From Paenibacillus sp. FSL W8-0426 (GTDB lineage: Bacteria; Bacillota; Bacilli; Paenibacillales; Paenibacillaceae): a stretch of DNA of 64,000 nucleotides. Below the pieces are notes generated by a model, which saw nothing but the letters and a program-made list of their open reading frames with translations, searched no databases and was not told where the DNA came from. Shown here piece by piece: positions 29,177-36,150 of this stretch (the stretch's first letter is position 1; every line of letters begins with the position of its first letter). The stretch covers positions 5,162,001 through 5,226,000 of the forward strand of contig NZ_CP150203.1 of the NCBI RefSeq assembly GCF_037969725.1, in the 5' to 3' direction. Both the position numbers and the translations under genes were made by a program.

Positions 29177-29271
29177 CGTTTTGCCTCCTCCACTAAAGTC
29201 TTTAAGCGCTCACGAAAATATCTCTCACGCTTTACGGACAGAACTTAATGAGTTCCGCTCGGTGTTGCATT

Positions 29272-29595
29272 TTACTGCGCTGGGCGGAACGGCTGCAGGA
29301 GTCGAATCCCTTCCTCAATAGATCCCTCCATCAGTTCTAAGAGCTGGGGCACCAGTTCCTGCATCCGCGGGGCGTTCAGGTGCCGATCGAGAGCATCCCG
29401 GTTTTCCCAGCGCTCGTAGATGATGAATGTACCGGGCTGGCCTTCTACCTCGTGAGCCTCGTAGTCAATGTTGCCCAGGTCGTTGCGCGACGGAGTGACA
29501 GCAGCAGTCATAAATGCCTTCATCTCGGCTTCTCTCCCTGCCTTAGCTCTCGCCTCCCAGAGTACAGTAACGTAACGGTTCTTTGTATCGTTCAT
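29272..29595 (-). CDS. Antibiotic-biosynthesis-type monooxygenase (quinol)
   Basis: 107 residues, ABM ferredoxin-like fold: VTVLWEARAKAGREAEMKAFMTAAVTPSRNDLGNIDYEAHEVEGQPGTFIIYERWENRDALDRHL, very close to YgiN-type quinol monooxygenases that act without cofactor. ATG at 29595 follows GAGGAGG. Near a flavin monooxygenase and SDR genes, suggesting a small redox cluster. Confidence 0.85.
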   Translation of the reverse strand: MNDTKNRYVTVLWEARAKAGREAEMKAFMTAAVTPSRNDLGNIDYEAHEVEGQPGTFIIYERWENRDALDRHLNAPRMQELVPQLLELMEGSIEEGIRLLQPFRPAQ

Positions 29596-29713
29596 GCTAA
29601 TTCCTCCTCAATTTATAAATACTTCGTATTTTGGCTTTAGCGTCTTCTCATATAGGCAAATTCCCGGTTTATGCTTAAAATTCCAATGTATCTAATGGCT
29701 TAGCTTAACGCTG

Positions 29714-30805
29714 TTATAGGCGTCCAAAAGTACGATTAAAGCCTTGGCCCGCAAGAACATCTCGACGAACTATATCTAAACGGCGTGTTTGGTATTCACT
29801 CAAAGCATTTATTATCGAATTCGGATACTTTTTAATGGCATCCATTATGGCAACCGTATCATCAAGTGAGTCATTAAAGCCTGCGCCCGTCATTGGCGAC
29901 ATGGTATGAGCTGCGTCGCCGATCATCGCTATTCTTCCTTTTGACAATATATTAGGGAGGTATTCATTTACAGGTGCCCCGATTAAACTGCGATCCTTAA
30001 TCGCGATTTGCAAAATGGCATCCTCTTCTTCACTCCAGTTGGCTTGGCTGGTTTGTGATAGTTCTTTCAGCAGCGAATCCGGAACAGCTTCACCGTACAA
30101 AGAATGCTGGGCAATTCCGTCCTTTAACACTCCTAATTCAGACAGCAATGGATTATGCGAATGATCAAACCAGCAAAAACCTATCCATCGCTGGCCGGGA
30201 TGGGTTCCCCCCTCTTTCCCTGGCATCACCGCAGTTGTCAATTTACCGGCGGCACTATCGCTGAAATAAGCGCTCGAAAGCTGCCGTTTTTTCCAGTCTG
30301 TTTTTGGCAGCAAATTTTCATCCACTTTCCCTACCCAAGCCAGATAGCCGGCATAATCTGCAAATGGTTTGTCAGGGCTTAAATAACGGCGGACAATACT
30401 GCGATATCCATCTGCACCAATCAAGAAGTCTCCTTTAAACGTATGCTCCTCTTCACTGATCGCCCAAGCGGATGATTCATTTTGCCCAACACTAACAATT
30501 CGTGTATGGTGCTGAAGGGTAATACCAGGTTCTTTAGCGACCGCGTTGCGCAAACGTTCTTGAATGGCTGACCAGGCTTCAACATTGTTGTTACCATTGG
30601 ATGCCAAGTGTCTTAATTCTCGTTCAATTTCACTATTATGATAAGGCTTTGTGTGCAAGCGAATAAAAGCACCATTTCTTAATGATGAATCTGCACGTTC
30701 AAGAATAGTCACTGTATAACCAGAACGGGATAACGCAAGCCCCATCATTAGACCACCTAAAGATCCACCTACAATAATGGCATGTTCAACCTGTTGTTGT
30801 GACAT
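29714..30805 (-). CDS. FAD-dependent aromatic-type monooxygenase
   Basis: 363 residues, UbiH/PHBH class. N-terminal dinucleotide motif AIIVGGSLGGLMMGLALSRSGYTVTILER, middle DG motif FLIGADGYRSIVRRYL near residue 150, and the GD motif GRIAMIGDAAHTMSPMTGAGFNDSLDDTVAIMDAI near 295 that binds FAD ribose. ATG at 30805 follows CAGGAG. Hydroxylates an unknown substrate with NAD(P)H and O2. Confidence 0.88.
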   Translation of the reverse strand: MSQQQVEHAIIVGGSLGGLMMGLALSRSGYTVTILERADSSLRNGAFIRLHTKPYHNSEIERELRHLASNGNNNVEAWSAIQERLRNAVAKEPGITLQHHTRIVSVGQNESSAWAISEEEHTFKGDFLIGADGYRSIVRRYLSPDKPFADYAGYLAWVGKVDENLLPKTDWKKRQLSSAYFSDSAAGKLTTAVMPGKEGGTHPGQRWIGFCWFDHSHNPLLSELGVLKDGIAQHSLYGEAVPDSLLKELSQTSQANWSEEEDAILQIAIKDRSLIGAPVNEYLPNILSKGRIAMIGDAAHTMSPMTGAGFNDSLDDTVAIMDAIKKYPNSIINALSEYQTRRLDIVRRDVLAGQGFNRTFGRL

Positions 30806-30854
30806 GATTCATTCTCCTGTTTTGTAATAGGGCATTCGTAAAAATATCCATCCG

Positions 30855-31706
30855 TTACTGCAGCTTCATCTGGCTGCGGAGCATCCGATCGAGGAGTTTG
30901 TCCGGGAGAATACGGACCAGTCGGGTCAGCAGTGCCGAATCGCGGCCGACCGTATAGCGGGTGCGTGGCTTACTTACGTGGATGGCTCGTGAAACCACTG
31001 CTGCCACTTTCTCGGGGCGGATACCGTCCGTGGCCCACGTTTCAGCCTGAGCCTTCACGGCATCAAAAAGACGATCATGGCGCCGGTGCTGATCCGGCGT
31101 CATCAATTTCGCCAGTCGCTCCGCTGTCGTAATCCCTTGCTCCGACAGACCCGTGCTGACGCCACCCGGAGTGATCATGATTACCTTGAGGCCAAACGAG
31201 GACATCTCCCTGCGGAGACTGTCATTGATCGCTTCCATAGCATACTTTGCAGCCGAATAAATTCCGAACCCGGGCATGGAAACCTTGCCCCCAAGCGAAC
31301 CGATATTGACTACTCGCCCGCCGCTGTTCAGCAAGGCCGGGGTAAGTGCCTGAATAACCGCGACCTGTCCGATCACGCTGACTTCGATCTGGCGGCGAAA
31401 TTCATCCAGCGGAACCATCTCGAGAGGGGCATTAACGGCGATGCCGGCATTGTTGACCACGGCCCGCAAAGGGCGACCAAGCGGATCTTGCTCCACCCGT
31501 TCGGCCAGCGCCTGTAGTGTGTTGATATTGGTAACATCGACGATCACCGGTTCGATATTTTTGCGTTTGATTTTGTCGGCGTCTTCCTGACGACGAACCC
31601 CCGCCAAAACATGAAATCCTTCAGCGGCGAGCTGCTCCGCAGTAGCCCTGCCGATACCGCTGGACGTACCTGTGACGACGACCAGCTCTTGAGTTTTAGA
31701 TGGCAT
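30855..31706 (-). CDS. Short-chain dehydrogenase under TetR control
   Basis: 283 residues. VVVTGTSSGIGRATAEQLAAEG (cofactor loop), VNNAGIAVNAPLEMVPLDE (NNAG), VNIGSLGGKVSMPGFGIYSAAKYAMEAI (Ser, Tyr-xxx-Lys). Classical SDR with a C-terminal extension. ATG at 31706 is used because AGGAGG lies 7 nt upstream. The promoter region carries three TATAGC-N3-GCTATA-type sites shared with the upstream TetR gene. Confidence 0.88.
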   Translation of the reverse strand: MPSKTQELVVVTGTSSGIGRATAEQLAAEGFHVLAGVRRQEDADKIKRKNIEPVIVDVTNINTLQALAERVEQDPLGRPLRAVVNNAGIAVNAPLEMVPLDEFRRQIEVSVIGQVAVIQALTPALLNSGGRVVNIGSLGGKVSMPGFGIYSAAKYAMEAINDSLRREMSSFGLKVIMITPGGVSTGLSEQGITTAERLAKLMTPDQHRRHDRLFDAVKAQAETWATDGIRPEKVAAVVSRAIHVSKPRTRYTVGRDSALLTRLVRILPDKLLDRMLRSQMKLQ

Positions 31707-31743
31707 AGTAACCCTCCTGAGTTTGATAAGATGTGGACCACGG

Positions 31744-31805
31744 TATAGCACTGTTATACAGGTATTATAGCACCGCTATACAAAACTGTCTATAGCGGTG
31801 CTATA
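31744..31805. promoter_or_regulatory. Three TATAGC-N3-GCTATA operator sites
   Basis: TATAGCACTGTTATA (31744-31758), TATAGCACCGCTATA (31766-31780) and TATAGCGGTGCTATA (31791-31805), the last two being exact reverse complements and followed by T7. Located 38-100 nt upstream of the SDR start. Same motif precedes the TetR gene at 32627-32641. The pair could also fold as a hairpin in RNA. Confidence 0.8.
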
Positions 31806-31934
31806 TTTTTTTCGAAGTATCGTTCTGTGGTCTGAACATTGCTTTGACGGGCGTTGGTAATGCATTCCGCGTACCACATTTCACCGTCACGCAACAGGAA
31901 TCCAAGAGAACGAATGCTCGCATCCTCCAAACAT

Positions 31935-31988
31935 AAAAAAGATCGCCATCCTCCTGGAGGTCCAGGTTGGATACGCGATCTTTTTTAT
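31935..31988 (-). terminator. Terminator after the TetR gene
   Basis: AAAAAAGATCGC pairs with GCGATCTTTTTT around an inner CTCC/GGAG stem; T-run on the minus strand. Separates the TetR transcript from the SDR gene, so the SDR has its own promoter. The rest of 31806-32042 shows no credible gene. Confidence 0.8.
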
Positions 31989-32042
31989 GCGTCTCTAAAT
32001 TAGGGCTTTGCCTGGGGTCGCCAGGCTCTGTCATCGAATTCC

Positions 32043-32618
32043 TCATTTTGAATCGGCTTCCGGCCTCTGGATCAAAATGATCTGCATTACGCTTTCCCGA
32101 ATGAGATCAACGACGTCTGGCTGGGGTGGGGGTGTCTTACGAACCTGGGCCGTCACATACAGCCAAGAGGCCGTATTCGCAGAAGCCCAGACCAGATCTG
32201 CCGCAGCCTGAGCGGACACAGCCAGTTTGCCTTCGTCGGCGACTCTCTGAACATTTTGCACCAATGCTTGGTACGACTGATCTGCCGCCTCGATATGGGC
32301 TCCCTCGAGCAACCGCCCCATCATCGCCGCATAAATCCGAGGACGGGCTGCCGCGAAGCGGACATAGTCATCCCATCCTTGACGAAGAGCCATCTCTGGA
32401 ATGGTCGACTCCACCGCGGCAATCTTGCTTTCAAATAACTGTTTGAACGCTTCCACTATAGCTGCACTCAGAAGTCCATCGGCATTGCCGAAATGGTGGT
32501 AGAGGGTAGGTGCTGTAACCTGCGCGATCGCAGTTACGGCTCGCGTCGAAAATTGGGCTCCGCCCTCCTCTTCGAGTACCTTAAGAGCAGCTGCCAATAT
32601 TTTGTCATATGTGTTCAT
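32043..32618 (-). CDS. TetR-family regulator
   Basis: 191 residues. HTH: YDKILAAALKVLEEEGGAQFSTRAVTAIAQVTAPTLYHHFGNADGLLSAAI; C-terminal helical domain for an unknown ligand. The operator-like palindrome ends 8 nt before the ATG and there is no good Shine-Dalgarno, so the message may be almost leaderless. Likely represses itself and the SDR gene downstream. Confidence 0.88.
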   Translation of the reverse strand: MNTYDKILAAALKVLEEEGGAQFSTRAVTAIAQVTAPTLYHHFGNADGLLSAAIVEAFKQLFESKIAAVESTIPEMALRQGWDDYVRFAAARPRIYAAMMGRLLEGAHIEAADQSYQALVQNVQRVADEGKLAVSAQAAADLVWASANTASWLYVTAQVRKTPPPQPDVVDLIRESVMQIILIQRPEADSK

Positions 32619-32626
32619 ACTTCTAT

Positions 32627-32641
32627 TATAGCAGTGCTATA
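32627..32641. promoter_or_regulatory. TetR autoregulatory operator
   Basis: TATAGCAGTGCTATA, a 15-bp palindrome 8 nt upstream of the TetR start codon. Matches the three sites in front of the SDR gene at 31744-31805. Confidence 0.75.
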
Positions 32642-32746
32642 TACGAATGTCCATTAGGAAGGTTGTACACTTGTGATCATAATTCCTGTATTGGTGACCA
32701 GATATTCAAATCGAATCGGATTATGTTCTTGTCCTTTACGGCAATC

Positions 32747-32822
32747 GGTACAAGTTCTTGTCTTGGGTTCGGGACAAGAACTTGTACCGATAAAACAAAA
32801 AAAGCCGCTAAAATAGCGACTT
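32747..32822. repeat. CGGTACAAG hairpin plus GCCGC terminator module, copy 1
   Basis: A perfect 17-bp inverted repeat, CGGTACAAGTTCTTGTC (32747-32763) / GACAAGAACTTGTACCG (32774-32790), lies 10 nt from AAAAAGCCGCTAAAATAGCG (32800-32819). On the minus strand the latter is a short hairpin with T-run that would terminate the HxlR gene. The whole module recurs at 35991-36069. Confidence 0.75.
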
Positions 32823-32853
32823 CAAATGGGACTACGCTCTTGTCCCCCGACAG

Positions 32854-33201
32854 TTAATCCAGATACAAAATCTCAATCTCGCCCGGAGCGAAGGATTGCT
32901 CTGCGTAATTCCCCCCCCAATCACAAAGCGATCTCAAAATGGGTTCAAGTGATTGACCCAGTTCCGTCGTTGAATATTCGACCTTAGGCGGTACCTGATT
33001 GTACATCTTTCTGCGAATTAATCCGTCTGTTTCCAGTTCCCGAAGAGTTTGAATCAGCATCTTTTGCGATATATTATGAACGAGTCGCTTAAGCTCTCCC
33101 GTCCGTTTAGGTCCTTTTATTAAATAGTACAGAACAAGCCCCTTCCACTTTCCTCCGATAACCTCTAGTGTAACTTCCAGTTCACAGAAAAATGTTTTCA
33201 T
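32854..33201 (-). CDS. HxlR-family regulator
   Basis: 115 residues, winged helix: FFCELEVTLEVIGGKWKGLVLYYLIKGPKRTGELKRLVHNISQKMLIQTLRELETDGLIRRKMYNQVPPKVEYSTTELGQSLEPIL. A Cys near residue 6 sits where redox/electrophile-sensing HxlR proteins (HypR, YodB) carry their sensor Cys. Lies 160 nt downstream of an SDR gene on the same strand. Confidence 0.88.
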   Translation of the reverse strand: MKTFFCELEVTLEVIGGKWKGLVLYYLIKGPKRTGELKRLVHNISQKMLIQTLRELETDGLIRRKMYNQVPPKVEYSTTELGQSLEPILRSLCDWGGNYAEQSFAPGEIEILYLD

Positions 33202-33361
33202 ATCAATGCACCATCTCCCTACCTAAGAATATCCCCTTCATGTATCGCTTGATCCTTCAAGGATCACTGAAGGAAAAATTGAACGTTACATGGAGGGGAT
33301 AATACAATCGCATTTAAGTTGATTTAAAAATCTTTGTCGTTTGAAAATGATTATGTCCTGG

Positions 33362-34108
33362 TTAAACTTGAGCTACTCCGCCATCTACGAATAATTCAAC
33401 GCCGTTCATATAGCTGCTTTCATTAGAGGCCAGGAACATGACAGCATTGGAGATCTCTTCAACCTGCCCCACTCTGCCGAGCGGAATATCATTTTTTGCC
33501 TGTTCCAGGATATGATCCAGTTCAGAGCCAAATAACTCATCGTACGCCGGCGTTACGATGGTTCCCGGACTAAGGATGTTTATACGAATTTCGGTCCCTC
33601 TCATATCAAGAATCCAGCTGCGGACGAGCTGTCTGATCGCTGCCTTGGATGCACCATAGATACTAAACGCTGGCATCCCCGTCGAGCCAGCAGTGGATCC
33701 CGTTAGAATAATCGAACCTCTTTTATTTGGAAACAAAGCTAATGCTTTTTGTACTGTAAAGATGGTTCCTTTCACGTTGACATCGAAAGTCTTGTAGTAT
33801 TGTGCTTCTGTAATTTCTCCTAATGGAAGGAATGACCCTAATCCGGCATTTGCAAAGAGAATGTCCAAGTGTCCCTTTTCTCGCTTAACTGTTTCGAATA
33901 ATATATCTAGATCTTCCGATTTAGATATGTCACCTCGGACACCTGTAACATTCTTTCCGATCTGCTTTACTGCTTCATCCAGTTCACGTTGTCTGCGTCC
34001 TGTGATAAAAACGTAAGCCCCTTCTTTTACGAACTGTTGTGCCGACGCGAGACCGATGCCGCTTGTACCTCCGGTTACAACTGCTACCTTCCCGTCAAAT
34101 TTCCCCAT
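33362..34108 (-). CDS. Short-chain dehydrogenase
   Basis: 248 residues, complete classical [36 protein letters not shown] (NAG), [28 protein letters not shown] (Ser, Tyr-xxx-Lys), and [20 protein letters not shown] at 34108 follows AAGGAGTG. A 12-bp dyad lies 110 nt upstream; the HxlR gene follows, so the pair is likely a regulator/target unit. Confidence 0.88.
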   Translation of the reverse strand: MGKFDGKVAVVTGGTSGIGLASAQQFVKEGAYVFITGRRQRELDEAVKQIGKNVTGVRGDISKSEDLDILFETVKREKGHLDILFANAGLGSFLPLGEITEAQYYKTFDVNVKGTIFTVQKALALFPNKRGSIILTGSTAGSTGMPAFSIYGASKAAIRQLVRSWILDMRGTEIRINILSPGTIVTPAYDELFGSELDHILEQAKNDIPLGRVGQVEEISNAVMFLASNESSYMNGVELFVDGGVAQV

Positions 34109-34218
34109 TCTATTACACTCCTTTTATAATGATTTATATGGTGTAGGATGCTCTGTCTGCCTCATGAACCTCCTATGAACGATAGTATGGGGGAAAAGTT
34201 ACAAGAAAAACAGTACCC

Positions 34219-34247
34219 ACTTTTTAGTGATATAGTCACCAAAAAGT
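34219..34247. promoter_or_regulatory. Candidate HxlR operator
   Basis: ACTTTTTAGTGA (34219-34230) and TCACCAAAAAGT (34236-34247) form an inverted repeat, 11 of 12 matching, with a 5-nt spacer. Located upstream of the SDR-HxlR gene pair. Confidence 0.55.
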
Positions 34248-34344
34248 GATAATTGAGGCGGCACAAGCGTTTGTTTTTACAGCCTAACAGATGGAAGTGA
34301 GCTCCATTAATTACTCACCACATGATACCACGTATTTGAACTAT

Positions 34345-34500
34345 CCTGCCCGTTCGTATTATGAGGTCAACCAGTTCTTTCTGGTTGATCCTTTTTTCAT
34401 TAGCTTTGAGAATGAAGGTAGCCGGGTCGAACGTACCTGCCCGTGGGACTTGATCCCGAGCGCTATATTGTTCACCCCTACTTGTCATGACCATGTTTGA
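34345..34500 (+). ncRNA. Candidate bridge RNA region of the IS110 element
   Basis: Begins with CCTGCCCGTTCGTATTATGA, a GGTCAACCAG / CTGGTTGATC hairpin (34365-34390) and T6, then GGTAGCCGGGTCGAACGT, a GGGACTTGATCCC hairpin and TTGTTCACCCC. Conserved in order and spacing with the orphan copy at 25.7 kb, while loop sequences differ, as expected if loops carry target and donor guides. Transcription is not shown. Confidence 0.55.
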
Positions 34501-34602
34501 GGCTGGTTGGGACATAGATCCCGTATAACAAGCGATGCTATGGAGCGACAAGAGGAAATCACAGGGGCTGCCGGTAAATCTAAATTAGGAAGGTGCATTT
34601 TA

Positions 34603-35811
34603 ATGAATCCAGTGATTGGCCTGGATATTTCTAAAGGTGAAAGCTATGGGCAAGCCTTTTTAAAGCGAGGCAAACCGTACAGAGGGACGTTTCAATTTGA
34701 ACATACCCAAGAAGGTCTGACGAAGTTACTTCAAGCTATTCAGGATCTTGAACATGCTGCTGGACTACGTCCTACACTACTTCTTGAGGCGACTGGGCAT
34801 TACCAGAGTCCTGTTGTTCAGTTCTTAGAGGAGCATCATTATTTGTACATTGTCATTAATCCGCTTATCTCAAATCGGCTTAGAAAGTCCAGCCTTCGTA
34901 AGGTAAAAACGGATGCCGCTGATGCCTATTTGCTAGGAGAGTTGTACTATAAAGAAGAATTTGAGCCCTTTAAAAAAAGAGGTGTTCAACTGCTTAATTT
35001 GCGTTATCTAACAAGACAATATGAGTCTCTTTCAAAGATGTGTGTACAAATTAAACTGCAGTTTCAAGCTGTTCTTGATCAAGTTTTCCCTACGTACAAA
35101 AGTGTTTTTGGAGATATCTATTCTCATATTTCACTTCGATTTCTAAGTGAATTTCCAACTTCATATTTGGTACTACAATCGGACGAAGGAATGCTTAAAT
35201 CCAAATTCAAAGAGCTGCTTTCCTCAAGACGAGGACGATCAGAGAATTGGATCTGTGTGCGAGTTAAGCGTCTACTTCTTGCGGCAAAACAAAATCCTTT
35301 TCAGCAGAATATGTACTCTAGTCACTTGGTTAACCTGAGAGTTTTGATTTCGCTCATCCTTCAGTACCAAGAACATCTATCTCAATTGGAAAAGAACATA
35401 GATGCTCTCGCTGAAGAAATTCAAGAATATGATTTAATCCAGTCGATTCCCGGTATAGGTCCTAAAATTGCGGCAACAATTTTATCGGAAATTGGAGAAG
35501 TCGACCGATTTGATCATCCAAAGAAACTAGTAGCCTTTGCGGGCATTGACCCGAGTGTATTCGCATCTGGAAAGTTTACGGCAACACGCAATCGAATTAC
35601 CAAACGTGGTTCACGACAACTTCGTTATGCTCTAGTTATGGCCGTCCAGTGTGGACTCATCCGCTCTCGAAATCTGCGACTTAAAGATTTTTATGATCGC
35701 AAAAGAGCCGAAGGAAAGCCACATAAAGTAGCTTTAATCGCATGCGCAAATAAGCTGGTTCATTGGCTTTATGTCATCCTGAAAAGTAAAAAAACTTTCC
35801 GCGCTGTCTAA
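34603..35811 (+). CDS. IS110-family transposase (DEDD recombinase)
   Basis: 402 residues. N-terminal DEDD domain: VIGLDISKGESYGQAF (Asp near residue 7), LLEATGHYQSPV (Glu near 63), KVKTDAADAYLLGEL (Asp pair near 105). C-terminal Tnp_20: IPGIGPKIAATILSEIGEVDRFDHPKKLVAFAGIDPSVFASGKF and RNRITKRGSRQLRYALVMA. ATG at 34603 is used because TTAGGAAGG lies upstream and homology begins there. Intact. Confidence 0.92.
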   Translation: MNPVIGLDISKGESYGQAFLKRGKPYRGTFQFEHTQEGLTKLLQAIQDLEHAAGLRPTLLLEATGHYQSPVVQFLEEHHYLYIVINPLISNRLRKSSLRKVKTDAADAYLLGELYYKEEFEPFKKRGVQLLNLRYLTRQYESLSKMCVQIKLQFQAVLDQVFPTYKSVFGDIYSHISLRFLSEFPTSYLVLQSDEGMLKSKFKELLSSRRGRSENWICVRVKRLLLAAKQNPFQQNMYSSHLVNLRVLISLILQYQEHLSQLEKNIDALAEEIQEYDLIQSIPGIGPKIAATILSEIGEVDRFDHPKKLVAFAGIDPSVFASGKFTATRNRITKRGSRQLRYALVMAVQCGLIRSRNLRLKDFYDRKRAEGKPHKVALIACANKLVHWLYVILKSKKTFRAV

Positions 35812-35825
35812 GCACTCATATTGGT

Positions 35826-35862
35826 ATAACCTTCCAAAACAAAGAAATTGGAGGGTTATTTG
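35826..35862 (+). terminator. Terminator of the IS110 transposase gene
   Basis: ATAACCTTCCAA pairs with TTGGAGGGTTAT (one G-U) and is followed by TTGT. It starts 15 nt after the stop. Confidence 0.65.
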
Positions 35863-35990
35863 TCATGCTTAATTTTACTATACCACATGACTTAAGTTCA
35901 TTTTGCTGGTAATCTTGACAAGCTATTAGCTGGTATAGCTTGTTAGCTTAATGAATTAACTGGCGATTACCCGTTAGACATATGCCTAAT

Positions 35991-36069
35991 CGGTACAAGG
36001 TCTTGTCCTTGGCTCGGGACACAAACTTGGAATGAGAATATATAAAAAAGCCGCTAAAATAGCGACTTT
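35991..36069. repeat. CGGTACAAG hairpin plus GCCGC terminator module, copy 2
   Basis: CGGTACAAGGTCTTGTCC ... GGGACACAAACTTGG is a decayed version of the 32747-32790 hairpin, and AAAAAGCCGCTAAAATAGCG (36045-36066 region) is identical to copy 1. On the minus strand this gives a terminator for the GH35 gene ending at 36151. Confidence 0.7.
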
Positions 36070-36150
36070 CAATGTTCTCATCTTCGATATTACAAGAAAA
36101 TGCTTACCCGCAATTAGTCATTCTGCCCCGGCTCTATCCAAATGTACCGA

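Larger units (their letters stand above)
34290..35870 (+). mobile_element. IS110-family element (5' guide-RNA layout)
   Basis: A transposase gene preceded by ~300 nt of structured noncoding DNA and followed by a hairpin. This is the layout of the IS110 group, whose bridge RNA is encoded upstream of the gene. Limits are approximate. The 5' part has a second, transposase-less copy at 25704-25838. Confidence 0.75.

Noticed and set aside
31801..32046. 81-codon minus-strand frame between the TetR and SDR genes
   Set aside because: Contains the terminator hairpin in its middle, starts inside the TetR gene's end and has no ribosome site.
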